Source of the DNA: an uncultured Lachnospiraceae bacterium
Lineage (GTDB): Bacteria; Bacillota; Clostridia; Lachnospirales; Lachnospiraceae
Length of the DNA: 36,915 bases
Direction: 5' to 3'
NCBI GenBank assembly: GCA_947630125.1
Contig: CANRGO010000015.1
Location: forward strand, 1 to 36,915
Positions within the stretch are counted from its first letter, which is position 1; each line of letters starts with the position of its first letter. This document shows, piece by piece, positions 8,771 through 17,558 of the stretch. The notes under the pieces are model-generated. The model ran no database searches, had not been told where the DNA came from, and saw only the letters and a list, made by a program, of their open reading frames with translations. Made by a program: the position numbers and the translations under genes.

Positions 8771-11188
8771 TTATTGTCTTAATTCAATATTTAATGCTTC
8801 AAGTCCATTTAGTATTTTTTTCATTGCTTGTGTTATATCACCTTCTTCAAGGGTTTTATCTTTCCCGCGGAAAGAAATGGAATAGGCAACAGATTTAAAT
8901 CCTTCTTTAATCTGACTTCCTTCATATAAATCAAACAATTCATAATGTTCTAAATATTTACCACCACGTTGTTGTATTACTTCTTCAATCTGACCAACTA
9001 ATATCTCTTTTGGAACAACCATACTAATATCTCTTAAAACTGCAGGATACTTTGCGATTCCAACAAATTTACGTTCAAATGAAGCAAAAGGTAAAATCGA
9101 TGGCATATCAAGAACCGCCACATATGATTTTGTTCCTAAATCATAATTTTTAAGAACCTGAGGATGCACCTCTCCTAAATAACCAACAACAGTATCTTTA
9201 TAGGAAATCTCAGCCTGTCTACCTGGATGAAGGAAAGGTTTGCCTGCATTTGGATTATAGGTAATTTTTTCAAACATCCCGATGGTTTCAAAAAACTCTT
9301 CGATTACGCCTTTCATTGTAAAGAAATCGCCCTCTCCATACATACCAAGAGTAAATTGCATCCTTTCATCTGGTAACTGTTTGAGCGGAACCTCTTTTGG
9401 CAGATAAACATTTCCAAATTCATATAATCTGACATCTTTATTTCTTCTATTATAATTCGTTGCAAGACTGGTCAACATACCATTCAAAGAAATGGTTCTC
9501 ATGATAGAAAAATCTTCTCCTAATGGATTTGAAATGGTAACCGTTTTTCTAAGTTCACTATCCATAGGAATTAATAATTTGTCAAATACTTTTGGGCTTT
9601 CAAAAGAATAGCACATTCCTTGAGAAAAGCCACAAAATTCTGCCACATCTTTTGCCTTTTCTTCCACTCTCAAATGAAATGGCAATTTTCCTGTTGTTGC
9701 TTCTCCACTTGGTAATGTTGTTGGAATTTTATCATAACCATAAAATCTGGCTACTTCTTCTGCAAGGTCAGCAATTCCCTCTAAATCTTGTCTGAAAGAT
9801 GGAATTTCGATTACTTCTTCATCATTTATATAACATAATTCCAAACGTTCAAAAATAGAAATCATCGTTTCTTTCTCAATTTGTGTACCAAGTATTTGAT
9901 TGATTCTATCTGCAGAAAAAGGGATTTTTACTAATTCTTTTAAAGGAACTGTTATATCAATCATACCAGAAACCACTTCACCACAACCTAATTCTTCTAT
10001 TAACTGACAAGCTCTGTTAATTGCTTCTTCTGCGTTTCTTGGATCTAATCCTTTTTCAAATTTACCTGATGCATCCGTACGAACTCCAATTCTTTTAGCG
10101 GATTTACGAATGTTTGCACCGATAAATGTAGCTGATTCAAATACTACTGTTTTCACATCTTCAGTAATTTTAGAATTTTCTCCACCCATAATTCCTGCAA
10201 TACCGATATACTTTTGACCATCACATATCATCAGGATTTCTGAATCCAGCTTTCTGGTAACTCCATCCAGGGTTTCAAATTCTTCTCCATCTACAGCTCT
10301 TTTTACAATAATTTTTTTATCAGAAACAGTTTCATAGTCAAAGGCATGCATTGGCTGCCCATACTCTTCCATAACATAATTCGTAATATCTACCAAATTA
10401 TTAATTGGTCTAATGCCGCTGGCACGTAGCCTTTTTTGCATCCAGGAAGGAGATGGTCCTATTTTAATATTGGTACAAACTCTGGCACAATATCTTGGAC
10501 AAAGATCTGTATCAAGCACTTCAACTGTTAAAAAATCTTCAATTTTTTGTTCTGTTTCTTTTACCTGAACAACAGGTTTCAAAAATGGCGTTTGAAAAGT
10601 CGCAGCAGCTTCTCTTGCAATTCCAATCACACTATAACAATCCACACGATTAGAAGTTACTTCATATTCAAAAACAGTATCCTTAAGGCCTAAGTATTCT
10701 ACAGCATCATCTCCAATTGTTGCATCTTGAGGTAATATATAAATACCATTCTCTGGTGCATCCGGAAACATTGCTTTTTCACAACCTAGTTCATCAATAG
10801 AACAAAGCATACCAAAAGATTCTATTCCTCTTAATTTTCCATTTTTAATTACGATTCCGTTTTCAGGTTTTGTTCCATCATGTCCGCCTGCAACTTTACC
10901 GCCATCAATCACAACAGGAACCTTATCTCCAACCTTTACATTATTTGCACCTGTAACAATTTGAAGTTTTGAAAACCCTAAATTTAACTGACAAACAATT
11001 AGCTTATCAGCATCTGGATGTTTTTCAATTGCTTCAATTTGTCCTATATAAATCTTTTCTAAGTTTTTATCCATACGTTCATATGTTTCTACCTTTGTAC
11101 CAGTAAGCGTCATTGCATCTGTATACTCTTGATCACCTATATTTAAATCTGGAACATATGCCTTTATCCATGATAATGCTGTATTCAT
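8771..11188 (-). CDS. pheT: Phenylalanyl-tRNA synthetase, beta subunit
   Basis: 805 residues, the usual bacterial length. It forms the alpha2beta2 enzyme with PheS. Domains in order: an EMAP-like tRNA-binding fold (about 40-150, IGQIEAIEKHPDADKL), the B3/B4 editing region (from about 210, with RPINNLVDITNYVM), the B5 domain (about 400-475), the catalytic-like core and a C-terminal ferredoxin-like anticodon-binding domain (about 710-805, AKYPAVLRDISMVV to the end). It starts 31 bases after pheS with AAAGGA upstream. Confidence 0.97.
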   Translation of the reverse strand: MNTALSWIKAYVPDLNIGDQEYTDAMTLTGTKVETYERMDKNLEKIYIGQIEAIEKHPDADKLIVCQLNLGFSKLQIVTGANNVKVGDKVPVVIDGGKVAGGHDGTKPENGIVIKNGKLRGIESFGMLCSIDELGCEKAMFPDAPENGIYILPQDATIGDDAVEYLGLKDTVFEYEVTSNRVDCYSVIGIAREAAATFQTPFLKPVVQVKETEQKIEDFLTVEVLDTDLCPRYCARVCTNIKIGPSPSWMQKRLRASGIRPINNLVDITNYVMEEYGQPMHAFDYETVSDKKIIVKRAVDGEEFETLDGVTRKLDSEILMICDGQKYIGIAGIMGGENSKITEDVKTVVFESATFIGANIRKSAKRIGVRTDASGKFEKGLDPRNAEEAINRACQLIEELGCGEVVSGMIDITVPLKELVKIPFSADRINQILGTQIEKETMISIFERLELCYINDEEVIEIPSFRQDLEGIADLAEEVARFYGYDKIPTTLPSGEATTGKLPFHLRVEEKAKDVAEFCGFSQGMCYSFESPKVFDKLLIPMDSELRKTVTISNPLGEDFSIMRTISLNGMLTSLATNYNRRNKDVRLYEFGNVYLPKEVPLKQLPDERMQFTLGMYGEGDFFTMKGVIEEFFETIGMFEKITYNPNAGKPFLHPGRQAEISYKDTVVGYLGEVHPQVLKNYDLGTKSYVAVLDMPSILPFASFERKFVGIAKYPAVLRDISMVVPKEILVGQIEEVIQQRGGKYLEHYELFDLYEGSQIKEGFKSVAYSISFRGKDKTLEEGDITQAMKKILNGLEALNIELRQ

Positions 11189-11219
11189 AATAGTATCCTT
11201 TCCTGTATCAAATTATTGA

Positions 11220-12239
11220 TTAAAATTGCTTTAAAAAACGAACATCATTCTCATATAATAATCTCATGTCATCAATCTCATATTTTAATAACGCGATTCT
11301 TTCAAGTCCCATTCCAAATGCAAAACCTGAGTATTCTTCAGGATTTATTCCACTCATTTTCAAAACATTTGGATGAACCATACCACAACCAAGAATTTCA
11401 ATCCAACCAGTACCTTTGCAAAAACGGCATCCCGAACCTCCACATTTAAAACAGGTCACATCTACCTCAGCACTAGGTTCTGTAAAGTTAAAATGATGTG
11501 GTCTGAATTTAACTTTTGTATCCTCGCCAAATAACTCTTTTGCAAATTCAGCAAGAGTTCCTTTCAAATCCGCAAACGTAATGTGTTTATCAATTACAAG
11601 ACCTTCGATTTGATGAAAAGATGGAGAATGTGTCGCATCAACTTCATCAGAACGAAATACACGACCTGGTGCTATCATACGGATTGGAAGTTTTCCTTTT
11701 TCCATTTCATGAACCTGAGTACCCGAAGTTTGTGTTCTTAATAAAATATCTCCATTAATATAAAAAGTATCCTGTTCATCTTTAGCTGGATGATCAGCTG
11801 GTATATTTAAAGCCTCAAAGTTATAATAATCTGTTTCGACTTCTGGCCCCTCTACCACTTCGTATCCCATACCTATGAAGATTCGTTCTACTTCTTCCAT
11901 CGCTATGGTGTTTGGATGTCTATGTCCTTTTTTGGATTTATTTGCCGGAAGAGTTACATCAATAACTTCATTTCGCAATTTCGCTTCCATAACAAGTGCT
12001 TCCAATTTCACTTTTGTATCTTCTAGAATTGTCTCAATTTCTATTCTTACATCATTCACCAATTGGCCTATTTTAGGTCTTTCTTCTGGCGTTACATCTT
12101 TCATACCTTTTAAAATTTCTGTTAAAGCACCTTTTTTACCTAATTGATTGATTCGAATTTCATTTAACTTTTCTAATGTGTCTGACTGTTCAATTTGTTT
12201 CAAAACCTCAAGTTTAATCTGCTCTAATTTTTCTTTCAT
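11220..12239 (-). CDS. pheS: Phenylalanyl-tRNA synthetase, alpha subunit
   Basis: 339 residues. Catalytic subunit that charges tRNA-Phe. Class II motifs are visible: motif 2 around [21 protein letters not shown] and motif 3 in [16 protein letters not shown]. Residues after VDVT carry the [13 protein letters not shown] cysteine cluster found in Gram-positive PheS proteins. The N-terminal about 85 residues form the coiled-coil arm that contacts tRNA. First gene after the T-box leader. Confidence 0.97.
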   Translation of the reverse strand: MKEKLEQIKLEVLKQIEQSDTLEKLNEIRINQLGKKGALTEILKGMKDVTPEERPKIGQLVNDVRIEIETILEDTKVKLEALVMEAKLRNEVIDVTLPANKSKKGHRHPNTIAMEEVERIFIGMGYEVVEGPEVETDYYNFEALNIPADHPAKDEQDTFYINGDILLRTQTSGTQVHEMEKGKLPIRMIAPGRVFRSDEVDATHSPSFHQIEGLVIDKHITFADLKGTLAEFAKELFGEDTKVKFRPHHFNFTEPSAEVDVTCFKCGGSGCRFCKGTGWIEILGCGMVHPNVLKMSGINPEEYSGFAFGMGLERIALLKYEIDDMRLLYENDVRFLKQF

Positions 12240-12262
12240 TTTTAAACTTCCTTTCTTTCCAT

Positions 12263-12294
12263 AAAAAAATCCCTTGCAGCTTTACTGCAAGGGA
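12263..12294 (-). terminator. T-box-controlled terminator before pheS
   Basis: TCCCTTGCAG, TAAAG and CTGCAAGGGA followed by seven T on the minus strand, ending 23 bases before the pheS start codon. Confidence 0.92.
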
Positions 12295-12376
12295 CGAAGA
12301 ATCGCGGTACCACCCTAATTCCTGATTATATCAGGCACTTAACCACTTAACGCGTTTGAAACGTCCAAACTTAACA

Positions 12377-12412
12377 GGGCAATAGCCCCGGCAATAGCCC
12401 TGGCAATAACCT
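12377..12412 (-). repeat. Three tandem 12-base units inside the T-box leader
   Basis: Reading the minus strand: AGGTTATTGCCA, GGGCTATTGCCG and GGGCTATTGCCC follow directly on each other. Each unit can fold into a small GGC/GCC hairpin. They lie between stem I and the antiterminator, where stems II/III are expected. Confidence 0.75.
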
Positions 12413-12560
12413 CTTCACTTTGGAAACTCTGGTGAGAACTTCAAGGAATTATTTGAACTTTAAGAAACTTACAGCCTATGGTTTCTTATCTCTGAAAAGA
12501 AAATAATCCTTTACTAGCTACGAATAGCCACCTTCATCGTCTTTAACAATCATTTTCATC

Positions 12561-12589
12561 ATTGTATTGAATTTCGAAACCAATGTCAA
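12561..12589 (-). promoter_or_regulatory. Sigma-A promoter of the pheS T-box operon
   Basis: TTGACA (12589-12584), 17 bases, TACAAT (12566-12561) on the minus strand. The -35 box overlaps the last codons of the YihY gene. Confidence 0.85.
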
Positions 12590-13437
12590 GCATTATCCTT
12601 TTTCATTCGTCTCTTTTCATATAAATAATCCAAAGCAGGTTTAAAATAACGATTCATATTAGCTCCAATTAATAACAAATACATACAGATATAGAGCCAA
12701 AGCATAAGGCTGATGATAATTGCAAAGCTTCCGTACATGTTAAAGGCATGAAATCTTGTGATATAGATCGAAAACAGAAAGGAAAAAACGCTCCATGCTA
12801 CTGCAGAAAACAAGGCTCCTGGTATTTGAAATTTGAAATTTAATTTTTTGTTTGGTATCCATTCATACATCACAAGAAACACAAAAACAAGAATCAGAAA
12901 ATTAAACAAAAAACGAACTTGCAAAAGCACCTGAAACAAAAAAGAAAGTTTAGGATAATCTTTTACAATCATGGAACTAAGTGTCTTTCCGAAAAACATA
13001 AATACCAAAGAGGTTATAATCGCAACAAGAAATATTACGGTATATAAAAGTGCTTTTAAACGTAATCTAAAATAACCTTTTTTTTCATTTACATCATGCA
13101 CAGCATTTAATCCTCTCATCAATGCTAATACACCTTTTGCAGCACTCCAAAGAGTGATAATAGCTGCAAAAGAAATTGTGCTGACAGATTTTTCATAAAT
13201 TTCAGTTACCATATGTATCATACCCTCCTGCAAAGATGGAGGTATAAAATTTAAAAGCAAGTCAATAAAATCTGTTTGACTTACTGGCGTATAAGGCAGA
13301 ATAGAAAAAATTAACAAAAGCATTGGAATAAAGGATAAAAAAATAAAAAATGCAGTGCTAGATGCATATGCATTAATATTATCTTTTATCAAAAGTTCAA
13401 AAAAATCTTTTGCAAGTATGGAAAATTTTTTCTTCAT
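12586..13437 (-). CDS. YihY/BrkB-family inner membrane protein
   Basis: 283 residues with about six membrane segments and the family layout: NAYASSTAFFIFLSFIPMLL near the start, AAIITLWSAAKGVLALMRGLNAVHDV in the middle, and GSFAIIISLMLWLYICMYLLLIGANMN near the C-terminus, followed by a short Lys/Arg-rich tail. The family was once annotated as ribonuclease BN; that assignment was later withdrawn and the function is not settled. The ATG has AAGGATG upstream and lies only 15 bases beyond the tail of a terminator hairpin, so transcription reaching it must read through, or arise from, the structured RNA region at 13452-13731. Confidence 0.88.
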   Translation of the reverse strand: MKKKFSILAKDFFELLIKDNINAYASSTAFFIFLSFIPMLLLIFSILPYTPVSQTDFIDLLLNFIPPSLQEGMIHMVTEIYEKSVSTISFAAIITLWSAAKGVLALMRGLNAVHDVNEKKGYFRLRLKALLYTVIFLVAIITSLVFMFFGKTLSSMIVKDYPKLSFLFQVLLQVRFLFNFLILVFVFLVMYEWIPNKKLNFKFQIPGALFSAVAWSVFSFLFSIYITRFHAFNMYGSFAIIISLMLWLYICMYLLLIGANMNRYFKPALDYLYEKRRMKKDNA

Positions 13438-13451
13438 AATTCATCCTTCTA

Positions 13452-13483
13452 AACAAACAAAAAGCAGCCACTGCTGCTTTTTT
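13452..13483 (-). terminator. Hairpin terminator after the structured RNA, before yihY
   Basis: AAAAAGCAGC (13459-13468), a four-base loop and GCTGCTTTTT (13473-13482) form a 10-bp stem. On the minus strand it is followed by T-rich sequence interrupted by G. Its symmetry would let it work in both directions. Confidence 0.75.
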
Positions 13484-13697
13484 GAGTCTGACGACCAATG
13501 TTTTACATATTAACATTTCATTTACCCCAAAATGCAGGCTCCTGTCTTTTGACTCCTAGCGATTGCTAGGTGGGTGACCGCAATCATCTTTCTGCCTTCC
13601 CCTAACTAAGGGGGCCTGACATCCACATGATAATGTAGGAATCCCGTTTAAAGTAAATGTAGGTTCAAAATAACAAGACTACCAAACATTTTAGGTT
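13484..13697 (-). ncRNA. Structured non-coding RNA or leader, possibly 6S RNA (ssrS)
   Basis: No ORF of note fills this gap, but the minus strand is rich in nested pairing. AGTCT (13680-13676) pairs with AGACT (13489-13485). CATTTAC (13659-13653) pairs with GTAAATG (13525-13519). ATGTCAGGC (13622-13614) pairs with GCCTGCAT (13539-13532) with one bulge. Local hairpins are at 13623-13638, 13599-13613 and 13555-13570 (CCTAGC AATC GCTAGG). An extended -10 promoter lies just upstream and a terminator just downstream. The size (about 215 nt), the long closed rod with an asymmetric internal loop and the free-standing layout suit 6S RNA, but I cannot confirm the family. The alternative is a riboswitch-like leader of yihY. 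Confidence 0.6.
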
Positions 13698-13703
13698 ACT
13701 TAT

Positions 13704-13731
13704 ATTGTACCATTTCATATAAAAAAAACAA
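13704..13731 (-). promoter_or_regulatory. Promoter of the structured RNA
   Basis: Minus strand TTGTTT (13731-13726), 16 bases, then TACAAT (13709-13704) preceded by TGG, an extended -10. Confidence 0.65.
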
Positions 13732-13779
13732 TACATTTTGCTAAAAAAGTTGAACGACATATTGTCTATATTTACCAAA

Positions 13780-14739
13780 TTAATCTGCATAGTTTAATCC
13801 GGAGAAAATTTCTTGGTAAGAAGTACCATCTTCACCGAAACGCAGTTTATCATAATAGGAAAGATTTAACCATCCTGTCACACCGTCTTCTCGTTCTAAA
13901 AAAACCCAGTCCAGATTATCTGTCTTCGTAAATACTATGGCATGATCCCCAGACGTTAAAAGTGTTTTTTTGCTGTTCAGACTACGTTCTTCATAAATGA
14001 TGATATCTTTTAATAATTGAATTTTTTCATTACTCTCATATTGATATGGCACATATAATTCTTCTATCAAAAGTTCAATTTTACCTTCCTTATTAAGGGC
14101 GTACCGAAATGGTGCGTACCATGTTTGCAGCACTTGCAATCTTCCGCTAGAGACTATCCTTCCACTTCCATTCATCTCAAATGTTTCATCGCCAATTAAA
14201 CCAGAAACACTTCCAATATATTCCAGAGTATCTTGTTTAAATCTAAAAAAATAACTCACCAAATCTTCACTTGGTCCATAATCTAAAAGAACAATTTCAT
14301 GAAACCCATCTGATTTATCAAGATCGGTAATATAATAATGCTCTGAAGGCTGCACCAAATATACCTCTTGTTCTAGCATCGAAACATACTCTCTGTCACG
14401 TATTATAAAAGAAAGAGATTTTCCATACCCATATTCATCCGCTAAGGCAGAATAAAAAATATACTCCTTCTTACCATCCCCATCTAAATCATCATAGAAA
14501 TCATACCCGACTTCAACCGCAATAGGATAGCTAATTTCTTCTGTGTTTTCAGTATTTTGAATATCTTCGATGAGTGGTTCCTCCTTGGAAGGCAGAATCT
14601 CCCCAGTATTATCATCAGGAATTGTATCAATAACTGGAGTTTCGTATTCTGAAATTTCTACTTTACTCTTCATAGTTTCTGAACAACCCACAAGAAAAAT
14701 TATCCCACTTAAAATACATAAAAAGAATAGTTTATTCAT
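13780..14739 (-). CDS. Lipoprotein of unknown function with a C-terminal SH3-like region
   Basis: 319 residues. The signal peptide ends in the lipobox LVGC (Cys19), so it should be lipid-anchored outside the membrane. An acidic Pro/Thr/Glu linker follows (about 25-70). Then comes a domain with DLDGDGKKEYIFYSA, a calcium-loop or FG-GAP-like motif often seen in secreted beta-propeller-like proteins. The C-terminal about 60 residues (GDHAIVFTKTDNLDWVFLE, then DGVTGWLNLSYY) resemble a bacterial SH3 domain, which often binds cell-wall material. The start has GGAGG eight bases upstream; an earlier ATG in another frame stops at once. It is a single gene, with the structured RNA downstream. I do not recognise a specific function. 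Confidence 0.75.
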   Translation of the reverse strand: MNKLFFLCILSGIIFLVGCSETMKSKVEISEYETPVIDTIPDDNTGEILPSKEEPLIEDIQNTENTEEISYPIAVEVGYDFYDDLDGDGKKEYIFYSALADEYGYGKSLSFIIRDREYVSMLEQEVYLVQPSEHYYITDLDKSDGFHEIVLLDYGPSEDLVSYFFRFKQDTLEYIGSVSGLIGDETFEMNGSGRIVSSGRLQVLQTWYAPFRYALNKEGKIELLIEELYVPYQYESNEKIQLLKDIIIYEERSLNSKKTLLTSGDHAIVFTKTDNLDWVFLEREDGVTGWLNLSYYDKLRFGEDGTSYQEIFSGLNYAD

Positions 14740-14850
14740 TTCATACGCCTCCTTTTCTTGTTCTACTTAGTTAGCATACTAAACATCATGTTACATTTCT
14801 ACAATTTAGCAAATTCTTTATAAAACCTTAAGAGTTTAATTGATACAATT

Positions 14851-14882
14851 ATAAAAAGGCAGATGATATCCTTTCTGCCTTT
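14851..14882 (-). terminator. Terminator of the deoC-M24 peptidase unit
   Basis: On the minus strand AAAGGCAG and CTGCCTTTTT form an 8-bp stem with a T tail, starting 17 bases after the stop of the M24 peptidase gene. Confidence 0.8.
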
Positions 14883-14899
14883 CTAAAGTGTTAGCGTTA

Positions 14900-16687
14900 T
14901 TAAATTTCTTTTGTAACCTCTTTTAACCATATTTTTTCTTCTTCTGATAAATATGATTCATGTATAGAATATACTTTTTTATGGTATGCATTGAGCAAAT
15001 CACGATCTTTTTGAGACATATAATCTAAGTCCAATAATTCCAACTCAATTGGAACCATAGTAAGTGTTTCAAAATTATAAAAAAGACCATCTGAATTTTG
15101 TATCTTTTTTTCTACCACTAGTACATTTTCTATACGTATTCCATGACTATCTTTCACATATACGCCTGGCTCATTGGTTACCACCATGCCTGCTTCTAAT
15201 GGTGCTTCTTGATAACCCAATGGATATTTAAACCGAATTCCTTGTGGACCTTCATGAACATTTAAGCAATAACCAACTCCGTGTCCAGTTCCGCATTTAT
15301 AATCTATCCCTTCTTCCCAAAGTGCTTTTCTAGCCAGAATATCAAGGCTTCTACCGGTACAGCCTTCCAGAAAAACAGCGTTGGATAGTTGCAGCATTCC
15401 TACCAGTGTTAACGTAAAATGCTTTTTCATTTCCTTAGTAACCGCTCCTAAGGATATTGTTCTTGTAACATCCGTTGTTCCGCCAAAATATTGCCCGCCA
15501 GAATCAACTAGATACATACCTTCAGACTTTAACAAAACAGGTTCTAAAGGATTTGCTTCATAATGCATCATTGCAGCATTCTTTCCATAAGCACTGATGG
15601 TAGGAAAAGAAAGCTCAATAAATTCAGGAATTTCTCTTCTTAAAGATTCTAAATAATCTGCTGCAGACACTTCGGTTATCTCTATTTTTCCAAGATTCTT
15701 TTTAAGCCAAAAAATAAATTTTGTAACTGCTCTAGAATCTTTTTCATAAATCTTTCTCATCCAGCTTAGTTCTACTTCATTTTTCTTTGCTTTTAAAATT
15801 TCGGTTGGATTATTTAAGGCTATAATATGCGATTTCGCTTTAATAAGTTGATATGTTGTATAATTGGTATATCGCAAGTCACATAATAAGTTTGCTTCCA
15901 AATCTTTATTGGTTAGAAACTCATAAAATTCATGGTACTCTTTAATTTGTATCTGATTTTCTTCAAAATACTTCTTAATTTCTTCTGTCAAAATCTCCTT
16001 TTGAACAAATAGAACCACCTGTTTCATGGTGATATATGCAAAACTTAATGCTACTGGATTGCAATCTACATCAAAACCTCTGATATTAAATAGCCACATA
16101 ATATCATCTAATTTACTAAGAACAAATCCATCTGCTTGATTTTGCTTTAGCTTATCTCTAAGTTGAAACAGTTTTTCTTCTACCGTTTTTCCACAATATT
16201 TTTCAGGCATAAGAAAAATTTTATTAGCAGGCATTTGTGGAATATTATTCCAAATTGAACAAACAAGATCTTTAGAAAAGCAAATCTTAGCATTATTCTT
16301 TGTTGCGATAGTCGCAAATGTTTCGCCTGTCTTTGTATCCAACACTCTGCCATCAAACCCTAAAACTTGTCCTGCCAATAGATGTTCACCCAGATATTCT
16401 TCCATGGTTTTTACATCAGGCTCTCCCATTTTATAAAGAATCACTTCACTTCCACTAAGCTCTTTTTCTGCCTGAATGAAGTATCTACCATCAGTCCACA
16501 GAATCGCTTCTTGTTTTCCTACAAGGATGCTACCATTTGAACCTGTAAAACCAGTTAAATATTCTCTCTTTTTAAAGTAGTCACTTACATACTCTGAGTT
16601 GTGAAAATCACTGGTAGGAACAATATAATAATCAATTCCTTCTTTACTCATTTGCTCACGCAATTGTTTGATTTCATAATTTGCCAT
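14900..16687 (-). CDS. Xaa-Pro aminopeptidase, three-domain M24 family
   Basis: 595 residues, the long form of aminopeptidase P (two creatinase-like N-terminal domains, then a pita-bread M24 catalytic domain and a C-terminal extension). It removes an N-terminal residue that precedes proline; cytoplasmic. Metal ligands lie in VDSGGQYFGGTTDVTRT (two Asp), GTGHGVGYCLNVHEG (His), NEPGVYV (Glu) and IRIENVLVVE (Glu). The N-terminal motifs YIVPTSDFHNSEY and ILWTDGRYFIQAEKEL are typical of the family. It follows deoC by 13 bases and ends the unit with its own terminator. Confidence 0.93.
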   Translation of the reverse strand: MANYEIKQLREQMSKEGIDYYIVPTSDFHNSEYVSDYFKKREYLTGFTGSNGSILVGKQEAILWTDGRYFIQAEKELSGSEVILYKMGEPDVKTMEEYLGEHLLAGQVLGFDGRVLDTKTGETFATIATKNNAKICFSKDLVCSIWNNIPQMPANKIFLMPEKYCGKTVEEKLFQLRDKLKQNQADGFVLSKLDDIMWLFNIRGFDVDCNPVALSFAYITMKQVVLFVQKEILTEEIKKYFEENQIQIKEYHEFYEFLTNKDLEANLLCDLRYTNYTTYQLIKAKSHIIALNNPTEILKAKKNEVELSWMRKIYEKDSRAVTKFIFWLKKNLGKIEITEVSAADYLESLRREIPEFIELSFPTISAYGKNAAMMHYEANPLEPVLLKSEGMYLVDSGGQYFGGTTDVTRTISLGAVTKEMKKHFTLTLVGMLQLSNAVFLEGCTGRSLDILARKALWEEGIDYKCGTGHGVGYCLNVHEGPQGIRFKYPLGYQEAPLEAGMVVTNEPGVYVKDSHGIRIENVLVVEKKIQNSDGLFYNFETLTMVPIELELLDLDYMSQKDRDLLNAYHKKVYSIHESYLSEEEKIWLKEVTKEI

Positions 16688-16700
16688 ATATTCTTATCGC

Positions 16701-17366
16701 TTAGTAACCTTTACCAGCTTCTCCTTTAAATAAATTAACAGCTGAAGATGTTCCTATTCGACTAGCTCCTGCACTTAAAAATGCTTCTAAATCTTCAATT
16801 GTTTTCACACCGCCAGCCGCTTTGATTTTAACCTGACTACCCACATTCTCTTTCATTAATTTTACATCTTCTAACGTTGCTCCACCCGTTCCAAATCCAG
16901 TAGAAGTTTTAATATAATCCGCACCAGCCAAGGTTACTGCTTTACATAGAGCAACTTTTTCTTCCTGTGTTAAATAACATGTTTCAATAATTACTTTCAG
17001 AACATGACTACCACATGCATTTTTTAATGTTCTAATTTCTTCTTCAACTTTATTGAAGTCTCCATTTTTAACGTCACCAATATTAATTACCATATCAATT
17101 TCTTTGCAACCTGAGTTTAAGGCTTTTTCAATTTCTTTCACTTTCGCTTCCGTTACACTATATCCTAGCGGAAATCCAACTACTGTACAAATCGTCAGTT
17201 TATCTCCATAGGTATCATGTATTCTTTTTATATAACTTGGTGGAACACAAACTGAAGCTGTTTGGTTTGCAATTGCTTCTTCACAGAGAATTTTAATTTC
17301 CTCCCAAGTTGCAAATGGCTTTAAAAGTGTGTGGTCAATATGTGATAAAATTTCTTTCTGATTCAT
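16701..17366 (-). CDS. deoC: Deoxyribose-phosphate aldolase
   Basis: 221 residues, full length. It splits 2-deoxyribose 5-phosphate into glyceraldehyde 3-phosphate and acetaldehyde in deoxynucleoside catabolism. Catalytic positions are present: Asp91 in KEIDMVINIG, Lys124 in HVLKVIIETCYL and the Schiff-base Lys153 in ADYIKTSTGFG. The phosphate-binding stretch is IKAAGGVKT and GASRIGTS. The start has AGGAG upstream. It is the first gene of a two-gene unit with the Xaa-Pro peptidase. No other deoxynucleoside genes are adjacent. Confidence 0.96.
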   Translation of the reverse strand: MNQKEILSHIDHTLLKPFATWEEIKILCEEAIANQTASVCVPPSYIKRIHDTYGDKLTICTVVGFPLGYSVTEAKVKEIEKALNSGCKEIDMVINIGDVKNGDFNKVEEEIRTLKNACGSHVLKVIIETCYLTQEEKVALCKAVTLAGADYIKTSTGFGTGGATLEDVKLMKENVGSQVKIKAAGGVKTIEDLEAFLSAGASRIGTSSAVNLFKGEAGKGY

Positions 17367-17463
17367 CTTTTTCTCCTATCATTTACTTTTTTCGTTTGCT
17401 TAGATCGATACTTTATTTTAATACAAAGCAAGTAAAAAAGCCAACAAAAATTCCTTCATTTTC

Positions 17464-17493
17464 TTGCTACATCGTACATCAACGTGGTATTAT
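17464..17493 (+). promoter_or_regulatory. Candidate citrate synthase promoter
   Basis: TTGCTA (17464-17469), an 18-base spacer and TATTAT (17488-17493), 65 bases before the start codon. The spacer is one base longer than ideal. Confidence 0.45.
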
Positions 17494-17558
17494 ATTAAAG
17501 TCACATAGAAACAGGCTTAATAACTAGGTCTACGAGTATACAGAAAGGTGGTCGATAT

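Larger units (their letters stand above)
12263..12553 (-). promoter_or_regulatory. T-box riboswitch leader, tRNA-Phe specific
   Basis: The minus strand contains the T-box core AGGGTGGTACCGCG (12316-12303). Its UGGU would pair with the ACCA end of uncharged tRNA. Stem I closes with GGTG and CACC, and the base triplet just 5' of the closing arm is TTC (12438-12436), a Phe specifier. An intrinsic terminator (12263-12294) sits before pheS and competes with the antiterminator. Low charging of tRNA-Phe should raise transcription of pheS and the genes behind it. The exact 5' end is inferred from the promoter. Confidence 0.93.

Noticed and set aside
9592-9795. Plus-strand open frame opposite pheT
   Set aside because: Shadow of a conserved gene without a start signal.
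11216-11449. Plus-strand open frame opposite pheS
   Set aside because: It lies fully inside the strongly supported pheS gene, has no ribosome site and its composition is that of an antisense shadow.
12377-12412. Short CRISPR-like array
   Set aside because: The 12-base units are adjacent without spacers and belong to the T-box leader.
12586-13437. Annotation of the YihY-type protein as ribonuclease BN
   Set aside because: The old name rests on a withdrawn assignment; the sequence shows only a multi-helix membrane protein.
16688-17558. Riboswitch before deoC
   Set aside because: The deoC upstream region is short and AT-rich with no conserved core or terminator hairpin that I could recognise.
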